From contig JADJQY010000002.1 in assembly GCA_016712505.1 (NCBI GenBank), forward strand, positions 806,001-870,000: DNA of 64,000 nt. The letters are read 5' to 3'. Below the pieces are notes generated by a model. That model was not told where the DNA came from. It saw nothing but the letters and a program-made list of their open reading frames with translations, and did not search any database. Positions 26,292 through 38,757 of this stretch are shown one piece after another. Position 1 is the stretch's first letter. Every line of letters starts with the position of its first letter. Source of the DNA: Candidatus Eiseniibacteriota bacterium. Lineage in GTDB: Bacteria; Eisenbacteria; RBG-16-71-46; CAIMUX01. Made by a program: the position numbers and the translations under genes.

Positions 26292-27193
26292 CGCGCCGCT
26301 CCGGAGAGCGATCCCGGGCGGTGGAGCAGCGTCGTGTCGATGCGGTCCAGCTCGGCCTCGACGCGCGGAGCGTGCTTTGCGCTGAGCGGCACCAGAGGCA
26401 GTCGCAGCTCATCGTGGATCAGCCCCAATCGGGCCAGCGCGAACTTGACCGGGGCGGGATTCGTCTCGACGAAGAGCGCCTTGGTCAGCGGGTAGAGTTC
26501 CTGGTGGAGTCGGCGCGCCTCCTCGTGCTTCCCCGCCTGGTGCGCCGCGATCATGCGTCGGATCGCCCCGGGCGTGAGGTGGCCGAGCACGCTAATCACC
26601 CCCCGGGCCCCCACGGACAACATCGGGAGGGTCAGGCTGTCGTCGCCCGACAGGATGCACAGGTCGGTCCCGCGGCAGAGTTCGGTCACCTGATCGAGCG
26701 AGCCGGCGGCCTCTTTCACCGCCACGATCTGCGGCAGCGGCGCGAGCTGGGCCACGGTCTCGGGAAGCAGGTTGACCGAGGTGCGACTCGGGACGTTGTA
26801 GACGATGAGCGGGAGGTCGACCGCGCGCGCCACCGCCTCGAAGTGAGCCGAGAGCCCCTCCTGGGTCGGCTTGTTGTAGTACGGTGTGACCACCAGCGCA
26901 CCATCGGCGCCGAGTTCGCGGGCCAGGCGCGTGTTCTCGATCGTGGTCGCGGTGTCGTTGCTCCCGGTGCCGGGACAGACCCAGGCCCTGCCCCGCGTCC
27001 GCTGCACCACGCGGCTGATCACCTGCCGGCGTTCCTCCGGGGTCAGAGTCGCCCCCTCGCCCGTCGTGCCGCAGGGGAGGAAGCCCTCCACCCCGCCCTG
27101 CAGGAGATGATCGATCAACCGATCGAGCGCGCCTGAGTCGACCCGCCCTTCCTGCATCGGCGTCACGATGGCGACCGAAAGTCCCTCGAACAT
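26288..27193 (-). CDS. dapA: 4-hydroxy-tetrahydrodipicolinate synthase
   Basis: Condenses pyruvate with aspartate semialdehyde, the first committed step to diaminopimelate and lysine. The 301-residue TIM barrel has the Schiff-base Lys160 in VAVKEA, Tyr132 in YNVPSRT and the GTTGEGATL motif. ATG 27193 is chosen because GGAGGAACG precedes it; a frame-open start at 27232 lacks this. The dapB start overlaps its stop. dapF lies 51 nt upstream, so the dap genes form one operon. Confidence 0.96.
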   Translation of the reverse strand: MFEGLSVAIVTPMQEGRVDSGALDRLIDHLLQGGVEGFLPCGTTGEGATLTPEERRQVISRVVQRTRGRAWVCPGTGSNDTATTIENTRLARELGADGALVVTPYYNKPTQEGLSAHFEAVARAVDLPLIVYNVPSRTSVNLLPETVAQLAPLPQIVAVKEAAGSLDQVTELCRGTDLCILSGDDSLTLPMLSVGARGVISVLGHLTPGAIRRMIAAHQAGKHEEARRLHQELYPLTKALFVETNPAPVKFALARLGLIHDELRLPLVPLSAKHAPRVEAELDRIDTTLLHRPGSLSGAAR

Positions 27194-27244
27194 CGTTCCT
27201 CCCTCTCGCTCTCGGAGTTGCGCCCCTGGCATGGAGGCGCGAGT

Positions 27245-28156
27245 CTAGCGACGCCTCCGGCCGCTGACCAGCGATTGCGACAACGCGACCGTCCCGGAGA
27301 AGACGAGGCGCGCCGGACCTTCGAGCCAGAGCCGGTTCCCCCCGCGGGTCGCCGTCCCTCCCTGCTCCCGATCCTCCTCATAGACGCGGAAGAGATCTCC
27401 CCCCCGGCTCCGCAGATCGAGCGGAAACCGCTGACCGTAATGGCGCGCCGCCCAGACCGCGGTCGCCAGGAGCCCCGATCCGCAGGCCAGAGTCTCCCCT
27501 TCCACCCCACGCTCCCAGGTGCGGACCTGGACTTGTACACCCTGCCGGGCGACGAAATCGACATTGGTCCCCCCAGGCCCGAGCGGCGCCCAGGATCGGA
27601 TGGCGGGGGCCCAGCGTGCGAGCTCGAGCCGGGTGGTATCGGCCACCGGGACGATCCAGTGCGGGACTCCGGCGTCGTAGAACGCCGGCGGTCCGATGCG
27701 CCCCTGGGCGCGGCTCGGCATCGGCGGCAGCAGGTCGGGGAGCGGGCGCTCGGTGGGCCGCGCGGTCAGAAGCGCAATCCGCAGCGCCGCCGGTTCTGCG
27801 TCTCGCCTGCCTTGCGGATCGGCACAGCGCGCGAGCAGGCGGGCGCGGCCGAACCGAAACGAAATCTCGCGTCGCCGAACGGTGGCAAAGAGATACCGGG
27901 CAACGCAGCGCGCACCATTCCCGCAGTAGGCCGCCGCTCCGCCGTCGGCATTCCAGTAGCGAACACCGATCTCCCCGGCCGAACTCGTGCCAAGCCAGAG
28001 CAGCCCGTCCCCGCCGACTCCGCGGTTGCGATCGAGCAGGGCGCGGATGCGTGACGCGGAGGGGATCGCCACCGCCGCGCTCCGACCGTCGATCAGGACG
28101 AAGTCGTTCCCTCCCCCCTCCAGCTTGTGGAAGCGGACTCCTCCTGTCGCACTCAC
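27245..28156 (-). CDS. dapF: Diaminopimelate epimerase
   Basis: Interconverts LL- and meso-diaminopimelate, the latter used for peptidoglycan cross-linking. The 303-residue protein has the paired catalytic cysteines Cys78 (AYCGNGAR) and Cys225 (ETLACGSG), plus GGGNDFV near the N-terminus. GTG start at 28156 overlaps the lipoprotein stop as GTGA. The last roughly 15 residues are a basic tail outside the family core. Confidence 0.94.
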   Translation of the reverse strand: MSATGGVRFHKLEGGGNDFVLIDGRSAAVAIPSASRIRALLDRNRGVGGDGLLWLGTSSAGEIGVRYWNADGGAAAYCGNGARCVARYLFATVRRREISFRFGRARLLARCADPQGRRDAEPAALRIALLTARPTERPLPDLLPPMPSRAQGRIGPPAFYDAGVPHWIVPVADTTRLELARWAPAIRSWAPLGPGGTNVDFVARQGVQVQVRTWERGVEGETLACGSGLLATAVWAARHYGQRFPLDLRSRGGDLFRVYEEDREQGGTATRGGNRLWLEGPARLVFSGTVALSQSLVSGRRRR

Positions 28157-29487
28157 GGCGCGCCATCCTCCCCGATCCGGGTATCCTCGGCCGGCAGCGC
28201 GAGCTCGATCTGGTCGAGCACCCGGAGTGGTTGCACTTCGATGGCGTGAGGGAAGCGCACCTCGACCTCGGCCGAGTCGACCACCGCGTTTCCGTTGAGA
28301 TCGCGAAAGGTGCGCAGACGGTAGATTCCGGGGGGAACGTCGGACCAGGAGAACTTCGGCCCGGTGGCACTCCGCACCACCTCGCCTTCGGGGCCGAGCA
28401 GCTGGACCGGAATCGGCTGGGCGCAGAAGCTGCTGTCCGCCTTCGCCGCGGCCACCGCGGCGTCGAGTTCGATCAGCCGCGACCCGATCCGCAGCGAGTC
28501 CTGGCCGGTGAGTTTGGGCAACTCTGCATCGCTCTCGGCGAACCGCTTCACCAGCGCGCGCAGCGTCGCCTCATCGAGCCCCGGGTCACTGGCCTGAAGC
28601 AGGAGGCGGAGACTGTCCCGCTCCGCTCGCGCCGCTTCCAGACGCCGTCGGGAGGTGCTGGCCAGGCAGAGCGAATCGCTCACCGATCCCGAAACCGTCC
28701 CGGGCTCATCCCGAGCCGCGATGTAGAGCGACACCCCGTCCAGTCGGGTGGTCGAATCGCTCAACGTGACCGGGTCGGGCAGAAATCCCCAGAAGTCATC
28801 CGCCGGATCGTGGCGCCGGTCGCGATTGCGATCATAGAAGGCCGCGAGACGGAGCGCGCGCCCGCGCGGCAGATAGTCGAGCGCGAATGCCCCCTTGGCG
28901 TCGGTCTGACCGACGCGGAGCGGCTCCGGGGGAAAGCCGTCGATCGAGGTATCGGGCGGCGCCTCCTCCCAAGGCCAGAGATAGAGCGCGACATCCTTCG
29001 CCGCGAAGCGTGATCCGATCACCGTGCCGCGGAGGGCGCCGGTGTCGAGTTCGGCCGCGGTCGAGAACCCGATCGCCCACGGCGCGACCAGCGGGATCTT
29101 CCTCCGGTCGGTGGCCTCCGTGCCGAAGCTCACCACGTAGGTCTGGCCGATGTCGAGCGGCTGCTCCAGGCGCACGAACCAGCGAGTGCCGTCCCAACGG
29201 CGCTCCCGCTGTTCGATCGCCGGGCTGATCGAGAACGCGGTCTCGACCGTCCGTTGATTCATCGCCTCGCTGAAGACGAAGACCAGGCTGTCGGTGAGCG
29301 GCACGCGCACCGCCCCGGAATCCGGATAGGTCTCGACCACGCGCGGCGCGGTGGTGTCCTCCGGCCCGCCCGGTGGCGATTCGACGTGGGCGCAGGCGGC
29401 GACCATGAGCGCGCCCCCGAGCAGCCCCACGCCGATCCCGGCGCGGGGAGCGCTCCCCGTCCGCAGCCCGAGCCGGCTACTCGCCAT
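28153..29487 (-). CDS. Lipoprotein with N-terminal bacterial Ig-like (Big_5) domain
   Basis: A 444-residue predicted lipoprotein. From ATG 29487 the signal peptide ends in a lipobox with VAAC, and the mature part begins CAHVESPPGG. A Big_5-type domain follows (about 45-150: PRVVETYPDSG, then VFVFSEAMN), then carboxypeptidase-like and DLNGNAVVD-type modules. Proteins of this type are common in Bacteroidetes and FCB relatives. The start overlaps the end of argF by 11 nt; a longer in-frame start at 29526 is less likely because it would add non-signal residues. Its function is unknown; the lipobox fits the Lol/Lnt genes nearby. Confidence 0.75.
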   Translation of the reverse strand: MASSRLGLRTGSAPRAGIGVGLLGGALMVAACAHVESPPGGPEDTTAPRVVETYPDSGAVRVPLTDSLVFVFSEAMNQRTVETAFSISPAIEQRERRWDGTRWFVRLEQPLDIGQTYVVSFGTEATDRRKIPLVAPWAIGFSTAAELDTGALRGTVIGSRFAAKDVALYLWPWEEAPPDTSIDGFPPEPLRVGQTDAKGAFALDYLPRGRALRLAAFYDRNRDRRHDPADDFWGFLPDPVTLSDSTTRLDGVSLYIAARDEPGTVSGSVSDSLCLASTSRRRLEAARAERDSLRLLLQASDPGLDEATLRALVKRFAESDAELPKLTGQDSLRIGSRLIELDAAVAAAKADSSFCAQPIPVQLLGPEGEVVRSATGPKFSWSDVPPGIYRLRTFRDLNGNAVVDSAEVEVRFPHAIEVQPLRVLDQIELALPAEDTRIGEDGAP

Positions 29488-30397
29488 GCCCCCCCAGCGC
29501 CCAGGCCAGGATCGCCTTCTGTCCATGCAGACGATTCTCCGCCTGGTCGAACACCACCGACTGCGGACCGTCCATCACCTCATCGGTGATCTCCTCGCCG
29601 CGGTGCGCCGGGAGGCAGTGAAGCACGATCGCCTTCGGGTCCGCGAGCTTGAGCAGCTTCGCATTGAGCTGGTAGGGCGGAAACACCTTCCGCCGCTTCT
29701 CCGCTTCGGCCTCCTGACCCATGCTGGTCCAGGTGTCGGTGTAGACCACCTGCGCGCCGCGGATCGCTTCCTCCGGAGAGCGCACGATCGAGACGCGACG
29801 GCCCTTGGCCCGGGCCAGGGTCGCGGCGTCGGGGTCGTAGCCCTCCGGACCGCTGAACACGAACTCGAAGTTGTAGGCGCAGGCAGCGTCGATCCACGAG
29901 TTGACCATGTTGTTACCGTCGCCCAGATAGACCACCTTGATCGCATCGAGATCGAACCCGTTTTCCCGGGTAGTCAGGAGATCGCAGAACACCTGGCAGG
30001 GATGCACCAGGTCGGTCAGTCCGTTGATGATCGGAATTGAGGAGTGCTGCGCCAGTTCTTCCACCTGCGACTGAGCAAAGGTGCGGATCATGATGCCGTC
30101 GAGGAAGCGGCTCATGACGTTCCCCACGTCGTGGATCGATTCCCGCTTGCCCAGCCCGACCTCCTGGTCGGTGATGTACAGCGCGTGCCCGCCGAGCTGG
30201 CGCATCCCCACCTCGAACGAGATGCGGGTCCGGAGGCTCGGCTTCATGAACATCAGCCCGAGGACCTTCCCAGCCAGGCGCGGCTCCGGCCTCCCCTTCC
30301 GCCACGCGTCCTTGAGCGTGGTAGCCAGGTCCAACAGAAGGTCGAGCGTCTTGCGATCGAAGTCGCTCAGGGTCAGGAAGTCGCGTGACTCGCTCAT
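29477..30397 (-). CDS. argF: Ornithine carbamoyltransferase
   Basis: Forms citrulline from ornithine and carbamoyl phosphate in arginine synthesis. The 306-residue protein has the carbamoyl-phosphate loop KPSLRTR (52-58), HPCQ (132-135), the ornithine-binding SMG loop (TSMGQE) and HCLPAHRGEE. The Leu in SLRTR replaces the more common Thr and recalls acetyl- or succinyl-ornithine transcarbamylases, but the HCLPAHRG and SMG motifs favour ornithine. ATG 30397 follows GAGGAAAAGC. It heads the argF-lipoprotein-dapFAB run. Confidence 0.92.
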   Translation of the reverse strand: MSESRDFLTLSDFDRKTLDLLLDLATTLKDAWRKGRPEPRLAGKVLGLMFMKPSLRTRISFEVGMRQLGGHALYITDQEVGLGKRESIHDVGNVMSRFLDGIMIRTFAQSQVEELAQHSSIPIINGLTDLVHPCQVFCDLLTTRENGFDLDAIKVVYLGDGNNMVNSWIDAACAYNFEFVFSGPEGYDPDAATLARAKGRRVSIVRSPEEAIRGAQVVYTDTWTSMGQEAEAEKRRKVFPPYQLNAKLLKLADPKAIVLHCLPAHRGEEITDEVMDGPQSVVFDQAENRLHGQKAILAWALGGHGE

Positions 30398-30513
30398 GCT
30401 TTTCCTCGTGTTTGTAGACTCGTTTCGCGCGTCGCGCGATGCCGCCGGATCGGCGTGACTCTACCGCCAACCCGGGTGGTTGAAAAGGGGGCCGGCCGCC
30501 AGACGGTCCGGGC

Positions 30514-31059
30514 TCACACCCGGAGCAGGCAGCGGAAGCCGCGGGCCGCGTAATACGACTCCGCACCGTTGTGGTAGACGAAGACCTGGTCGTAGCGCCG
30601 GTCGCAGAACAAGGCCCCGCCCAGCTTCCGGATGGCAGGCGGGGTAGCGATCCAGCTCGAGGTCTTGCGGTCGAACATCCCCAGAGTCTGGAGCGTTCGG
30701 TACTGCTCCTCGGTCAGAAGCTCGGCCCCGAACGACGCCGCGAGCTCGACCGCGCTCCCTTCTGGCTTGTTCTCCTTACGAGCCTCGAGCGCTTCGCGGT
30801 CGTAGCAGAGGCTCCGCCGCCCGGTCGGGCTCTCGGGGGCGCAATCGCAGAAGAGGTACGCGCCCGACTTCTTGTCCAGGCCGATGACGTCCGGCTCCCC
30901 GCCGGTTCGTTCCATCGCGGCCAGGGATTCGAGCTTCCCGGCATCGGCCTCCAACCGCGCGGCCACCTTCTCCCACACGAGCCCTGCGTGCCGCCCGCCG
31001 TTCTGCTCGAAGCGGGCCTGCAAGACCGCGAGCAACGCCTGCCGCTCTGCCTTTTTCAT
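30514..31059 (-). CDS. DUF4256 family protein
   Basis: A 181-residue cytoplasmic protein matching the DUF4256 type: an N-terminal helical segment, LESLAAMERTGGEPDVIG, LFCDCAPESP, then YRTLQTLGMFDRKTSSW and a C-terminal YHNGAESYYAARGFR. No catalytic function is known to me. A strong ribosome site (GAGGAGGAACG) precedes ATG 31059. It lies 26 nt after the dihydrofolate-reductase-like gene, so the two form a small cassette, and its odd position between housekeeping genes suggests an accessory insertion. Confidence 0.85.
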   Translation of the reverse strand: MKKAERQALLAVLQARFEQNGGRHAGLVWEKVAARLEADAGKLESLAAMERTGGEPDVIGLDKKSGAYLFCDCAPESPTGRRSLCYDREALEARKENKPEGSAVELAASFGAELLTEEQYRTLQTLGMFDRKTSSWIATPPAIRKLGGALFCDRRYDQVFVYHNGAESYYAARGFRCLLRV

Positions 31060-31085
31060 CGTTCCTCCTCTCCCGCCGGAAGTCT

Positions 31086-31751
31086 CTATCGGGTCAAGAC
31101 GACATGGGTTGCCAGGTCCGAGGCGGTATGTTCCGTGCAGCGGTAGCCGAGCCCCACGAGATCGATCCCCGCCAGGAGCGATTCGCCGCGGCCGAGAACC
31201 GCGGGGGAGATCACCAGGTGGAGCTCGTCGATCAGGCCCGCACCGAGATACTGTCGCACCGTGGCCACCCCGCCACCGACCCGAATGTCCCTGTCACCGG
31301 CTGCTTCCCGGGCGCGGTCGAGCGCCGCCAGCATCCCTTCGGTCACGAAGTGGAACGTCGTTCCCCCCTCCATCGTGATCGAGGCGCGGGGATGATGCGT
31401 GAGGACGAAAACCGGCACATGATACGGAGGGTTGTTCCCCCACCAACCCTTCCAGCCGTCCTCGGGCCAGGGACCCCGCGATGGGGCGAACATGTTCCGC
31501 CCCAGGATCCAGGCACCGAGGTTCTCGAAACCGCGGGCGGCAAACCGGTCGTCGACCCCCTCGCGCCCCGGTGTTCCCTCGAACAGGCCGGCGGCGAAGT
31601 CGGCGTGCATCCGCTGAAAGGTGCGGGTGCCGAGGACCCACTGGTGCAGCGCCATCCCTCCCACCCCCATCGGGTTCTCCAGGGCCTGGTCAGGGCCTGC
31701 ACCGTACCCGTCGATCGAGAGCCCAAACGCGTTCACGCGAAGCCTGGACAT
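31086..31751 (-). CDS. Dihydrofolate reductase family (RibD C-terminal-like) protein
   Basis: A 221-residue protein of the RibD_C/DHFR-like fold. It shows an SIDGYGAG start region, GRNMF, PVFVLTHHPR, the nucleotide-site segment IRVGGGVATVRQYL and ELHLVISPAVLG. Such stand-alone proteins are NADPH-dependent reductases of mostly unknown substrate, common in soil bacteria. ATG 31751 has AAGGAGG at good spacing. It is followed by DUF4256 and preceded by two operator-like palindromes, suggesting regulated expression. Confidence 0.85.
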   Translation of the reverse strand: MSRLRVNAFGLSIDGYGAGPDQALENPMGVGGMALHQWVLGTRTFQRMHADFAAGLFEGTPGREGVDDRFAARGFENLGAWILGRNMFAPSRGPWPEDGWKGWWGNNPPYHVPVFVLTHHPRASITMEGGTTFHFVTEGMLAALDRAREAAGDRDIRVGGGVATVRQYLGAGLIDELHLVISPAVLGRGESLLAGIDLVGLGYRCTEHTASDLATHVVLTR

Positions 31752-31804
31752 GGGTGAGCCTCCTTTCGTGTCTCTTAAGTGACGGGCGGCGGACCGGCGG
31801 GGGA

Positions 31805-31868
31805 AACCCTGTGGTTTGTCCAGCAAGCTGGACGAACGTGTCCAACACGATGGACAAGCCACAGGGTT
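31805..31868. promoter_or_regulatory. Tandem palindromic operator nested in a large inverted repeat
   Basis: Two copies of GTCCA-N6-TGGAC lie at 31818-31833 and 31840-31855, with centres 22 nt apart, about two helical turns. They sit inside an outer inverted repeat with 18-nt arms (31805-31822 and 31851-31868; 17 of 18 paired). The element is between the hslU stop and the ribosome site of the dihydrofolate-reductase-like gene. The arrangement fits a dimeric repressor binding two sites on one DNA face. No regulator gene is adjacent and no T run makes it a terminator. Confidence 0.55.
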
Positions 31869-31929
31869 CTCCGCGCGATCTTCCCTCCCTTCCGATCGTG
31901 ACCCGCGGAAGGCGAAGGCGCACCGCGCG

Positions 31930-33318
31930 CTACAAGATGTACCGGTTGAGGTCGTGCCCTCCGCCGAGATCCCCCAGCCGCGCGTCGACATCGGGGGCGT
32001 CGAGACACACCTCGCGGTCGGCCAACTCAGGCGCGCGGAAGAGGAGGTCGTCGAGCAGGCGGTTGAGGACGGTGTGCAGCCGCCGCGCCCCGATGTTCTC
32101 CGCCTCGGCGTTGAGGCGAAAGGCGAGACTGGCAATTCGGGCCAAGGCGGCCGGCGTGAGCTCGAGATGCACCCCCTCGGTCGCGAGCAAGGCCTGGTAC
32201 TGCCGCACCAGCGCATTCCGCGGCTCGGTCAGGATCCGGAGGAAATCGTCGGCGGTGAGACTCTCCAGTTCCACCCGGATCGGCAGCCGCCCTTGCAGTT
32301 CGGGCAAGAGATCCGAGGGGCGCGCGTGGTGGAAGGCGCCCGCGGCGATGAAGAGCACATGGTCGGTCCGGACCACGCCGAAGCGGGTGGAAACGGCCGA
32401 CCCTTCGATGATCGGAAGGAGATCGCGCTGCACTCCCTCGCGCGAGACTTCCGGTCCGGTGGATCCGCGCGGGCCGATGATTTTGTCGATCTCGTCGAGA
32501 AAGACGATGCCGAGTGATTCCGCCCGCTCGATCGCAGCGGGGATCACCTCGTCGTCGTCGACCATCTTGCGCGTCTCTTCCTGGATCAGCAGCCGCTCGC
32601 CTTCGGCCAGGGAGACCCGACGACGCTTCTTCCGCGCGGGAAACAGCGGATCGAACAACCCGGCCGGAGCATCCTTGAGCCCCATGGCGGAGAGCAGTTC
32701 CTGCGACCCGGCGCGGGGGGACTCGAGATCGATCTCGATCATCCGTTCGGCCAGCCGTCCGGCGCGCAGATCCTGCCGCACCGCCTCACGCTCCGCCTCG
32801 TACACGTGGGGATCGACCTCACGGCTTCGACTCCGGGGACAGAGCAGGTTGACCAGCCGTTCCTCGACATGCTTCCGCGCCCGGATCTCGACCCGTTCGG
32901 CCCGCTCGGTCCGCACCATGCCGACGGCGATCTCGATCAGATCGCGAACGATCGACTCGACATCACGCCCGACGTAGCCCACCTCGGTGAACTTGCTCGC
33001 CTCGACCTTGAGAAAGGGGGCGCCGGCCAGCCGGGCGAGCCGCCGGGCCAGCTCGGTCTTCCCCACTCCGGTCGGCCCGATCATCAGGATGTTGCTCGGC
33101 ATGATCTCCTCGCGAAGATCGGGCGCCACCGCGAGTCGGCGATAGCGGTTGCGGAGCGCGATGGCGAGCGCGCGCTTGGCCGCGGCTTGTCCGACGACGT
33201 ACTGATCGAGTTCCGCGACGATCTCGCGCGGCGAGAGCGTCTCGATCCGTCGACCGAGCGGCGTGTTCGTCGCGGTCTGCGGGAGCGCGGGCTGCGCATT
33301 CGGGCGGTGTTCGTCCAC
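31930..33318 (-). CDS. hslU: HslU ATPase of the HslUV protease
   Basis: AAA+ unfoldase that feeds substrates to HslV. The protein has Walker A GPTGVGKTE, the pore motif GYVGRD, an intermediate domain (about 110-230), Walker B VFLDEIDKI and the C-terminal RYIL tail that docks into HslV. I prefer GTG at 33318 (462 residues) because GGGGAG lies 8 nt upstream; GTG 33345 (471 residues) is open but has no ribosome site. It is last in the secA-xerC-hslV-hslU run, 13 nt after hslV. Confidence 0.93.
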   Translation of the reverse strand: MDEHRPNAQPALPQTATNTPLGRRIETLSPREIVAELDQYVVGQAAAKRALAIALRNRYRRLAVAPDLREEIMPSNILMIGPTGVGKTELARRLARLAGAPFLKVEASKFTEVGYVGRDVESIVRDLIEIAVGMVRTERAERVEIRARKHVEERLVNLLCPRSRSREVDPHVYEAEREAVRQDLRAGRLAERMIEIDLESPRAGSQELLSAMGLKDAPAGLFDPLFPARKKRRRVSLAEGERLLIQEETRKMVDDDEVIPAAIERAESLGIVFLDEIDKIIGPRGSTGPEVSREGVQRDLLPIIEGSAVSTRFGVVRTDHVLFIAAGAFHHARPSDLLPELQGRLPIRVELESLTADDFLRILTEPRNALVRQYQALLATEGVHLELTPAALARIASLAFRLNAEAENIGARRLHTVLNRLLDDLLFRAPELADREVCLDAPDVDARLGDLGGGHDLNRYIL

Positions 33319-33331
33319 CTCTGGAGCTCCC

Positions 33332-33892
33332 CTAGTCCCGTTCACCCGGGAGGGTCATCACGCCGAGGGTCCCCCCGGTGTAGATGCAGATCTCCGCCGT
33401 GAGCCGGAGTGCCTCCTCGACCGTCTGGGCCACCGAAAGCTGGGTGTGACGCCGAAGGGCGCGGCACGCCACCAGGGCATAGGGACCGCCGGAGCCGATG
33501 GCGACGATCCCGTCGTCCGGTTCGATGACGTCGCCGGCACCGGTCACGATCAGGGCCTCTTCGAGCGAAACCAGTGCGAGTTGGGCTGCGAGCCGGCGCA
33601 GGACGCGGTCACTGCGCCAGTCCTTGGCCAGATCGACCGCGGCGCGGCGCAGATTGCCCTGACTCGATTCGAGCTTCGTCTCGAACCGCTCGAAGAGCTG
33701 CAAGCCGTCGGCGGCCGAGCCGGCGAAACCGGCCAGCACGGTGCCATGGTGGAGCCGGCGGATCTTCCGCGCACTCGACTTCAGTACAGTGTTCCCGAGT
33801 GTAACCTGGCCGTCGCCGCCGAGTGCGGCCTGCCCTTCCCCGACCACGCCGAGGATGGTGGTGGAGCGAATCCGGCTCGATTCTCCGCGCAT
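33332..33892 (-). CDS. hslV: HslV peptidase subunit
   Basis: Threonine protease forming the proteolytic core of HslUV. The 186-residue product begins with a 10-residue propeptide followed by TTILGV; Thr11 would be the mature nucleophile. GGDGQVTLG and GSAADGLQLFERFE are family hallmarks. The ATG at 33892 is chosen because GGAGGAA precedes it, part of which overlaps the xerC stop; a longer open frame upstream lies inside xerC. Stop is TAG. Confidence 0.95.
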   Translation of the reverse strand: MRGESSRIRSTTILGVVGEGQAALGGDGQVTLGNTVLKSSARKIRRLHHGTVLAGFAGSAADGLQLFERFETKLESSQGNLRRAAVDLAKDWRSDRVLRRLAAQLALVSLEEALIVTGAGDVIEPDDGIVAIGSGGPYALVACRALRRHTQLSVAQTVEEALRLTAEICIYTGGTLGVMTLPGERD

Positions 33893-33905
33893 CGGGGGTT
33901 CCTCC

Positions 33906-34844
33906 TCAGCGGGCGCGTGGGTGCGCGCGATCGAAACTGCGCCGTAGCGCCTCGATCGAGACATGAGTGTAGAGCTGCGTGGTCTGCAGACTCTCGTGAC
34001 CGAGCAGTTCCTGTATCGCGCGCAGGTCGGCACCCCGGTCGAGCATGTGGGTGGCGAAGGAGTGGCGCAAGGCGTGCGGAGTTCTGCCGCTGGCCCGGGC
34101 CAGGCGCTCCAGGTGCTTGCCCACCAATCGCTGCACCGTCCGGGCCGAGAGTCGCCCTGGCGCCCCCTCGTTCCTTGCCCGGCCGAGAAAGAGCGGATCG
34201 TGCGCCCCGCGGGCGGCGCCGTCGGTCACCTCCAGATAGGCCGCGAGGGCCTCTCTGGTCTTTCCCCCGAAGACCAGGACCCGCTCCTTGCGCCCCTTGC
34301 CCAGCACCCTCGCGGTGCCCGACTCGAGATCGACCGCCCCGCAGTCGAGGCCCACCAGCTCGGAGAGGCGCATCCCGGTCCCATAGAGCAACTCGAGAAC
34401 CGCGCGATCGCGCAGCGCGAGGGAGTCCTGCTCCCAGGGACCGTCGAGGACCGAGATCAGCTCCTCCTCGGGCACGAAGCGGGGTAATCGACGGGGCAGC
34501 TTCGGCGCCTTGAGGTCCGCGGTCGGATCTTCGGCCAGCAGGCGATGCCGCGTCAGGTAGCGCAAGAACGAGCGAAACGCGGAGAGGCGTCGCACCACCG
34601 AGCGGGGCGCACTGCCCCGCACGCCTTGCAGCGCGAGCCAGGAACGCACCCGTTCCCGCGAAAGGTCACCGACCCCCACCGGGTGTTCGAGCGCCTTCCC
34701 GATCTGCGACAGCGCATCACGCGTGTCCGCCGCGTAGGCAGACACGGTGTGCAGGCTCTTCTCCTCCACCGCCTCGAGCTGTCGCACCCACCGCTCGAAG
34801 AGCGCGACCAGCTCCGGCGCCCAGGACCGGGGAACCGGCGCCAC
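33906..34844 (-). CDS. xerC: Tyrosine recombinase XerC
   Basis: Site-specific recombinase that resolves chromosome dimers at dif. With GTG 34844 as start (GGAGGAATCG immediately upstream) the protein is 312 residues, near the family norm. It has an N-terminal core-binding helical domain and a catalytic domain with Arg in GTGMRLSEL, His-x-x-Arg in HALRHSFATH, a second His in LLGHESL and the nucleophile Tyr in TTQLYTH. Earlier in-frame starts overlap the secA end and lack ribosome sites. Location between secA and hslV resembles the xerC/codV-hslVU arrangement of Firmicutes. Confidence 0.93.
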   Translation of the reverse strand: MAPVPRSWAPELVALFERWVRQLEAVEEKSLHTVSAYAADTRDALSQIGKALEHPVGVGDLSRERVRSWLALQGVRGSAPRSVVRRLSAFRSFLRYLTRHRLLAEDPTADLKAPKLPRRLPRFVPEEELISVLDGPWEQDSLALRDRAVLELLYGTGMRLSELVGLDCGAVDLESGTARVLGKGRKERVLVFGGKTREALAAYLEVTDGAARGAHDPLFLGRARNEGAPGRLSARTVQRLVGKHLERLARASGRTPHALRHSFATHMLDRGADLRAIQELLGHESLQTTQLYTHVSIEALRRSFDRAHPRAR

Positions 34845-34894
34845 CGATTCCTCCGGTTCGTTCCCCACCGACGATCCCGAGGGGACCGCCGGGG

Positions 34895-38182
<3,288 letters not shown>

Positions 38183-38292
38183 CGTCTCTCCCATAGCTCT
38201 CGCGTCGCGCACCGGCCGGTGCGCGACCCAAGTCCATCGGCCCAGGTTCATCGGCCCAGGTATCCAAACCGGCGTCGACCCTCGACCCGGCT

Positions 38293-38757
38293 CTAGGCGA
38301 TGGAAACTCTCGGTGGGGCGCGGGAAGGCTGGAGACGCGCCGCGGCGGGGGAAAGATCAAATCGATCGGAAGACCCAGGATGCCGGCGGGACGTCGTCCA
38401 CGGCTCCAGGAGGTGCCAGGTCAGGCCGACCAGCGCCGGGTCGATCGCCGAAAGGGGCGACCCCAGACGCGACTCAGCGGGAGTTCCGAGCGGCTCGCGC
38501 CGCGATCCCTGGAGGACCGCCCCCTGGAGCACGCTGGCCAGGGCCCGGATCCGCTGCTCGAAGGCCCGCACGTCGCGGGTCGCCACCGGCCCCTGCTGAG
38601 CCTGATCCGGATAGCCGCCCAGCGACTGCTGAACCGCAGCCTCCGCCCGCACCGAATCCCCCAGCGCCAGCAGCACCCACGCCAGTAGCAGCGCATGGTT
38701 CACCAGCAAGGGACGCGGCCGGCCCGAGGGCAGGCGTTTTCCGTTCCGCAGCTTCAC
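38293..38757 (-). CDS. Small hypothetical exported protein
   Basis: A 154-residue candidate protein. From GTG 38757 it has a basic start (KLRNGKRLPSGRPR), a hydrophobic segment (about 17-33) and a cleavage-like VRAEA site, followed by a Gln/Arg-rich region with a helical segment. No family is recognised. A purine-rich stretch with GGGAG precedes the start. It lies 110 nt before secA on the same strand. The open frame extends to 38868 without support. It could be a chance frame in GC-rich DNA. Confidence 0.4.
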   Translation of the reverse strand: MKLRNGKRLPSGRPRPLLVNHALLLAWVLLALGDSVRAEAAVQQSLGGYPDQAQQGPVATRDVRAFEQRIRALASVLQGAVLQGSRREPLGTPAESRLGSPLSAIDPALVGLTWHLLEPWTTSRRHPGSSDRFDLSPAAARLQPSRAPPRVSIA

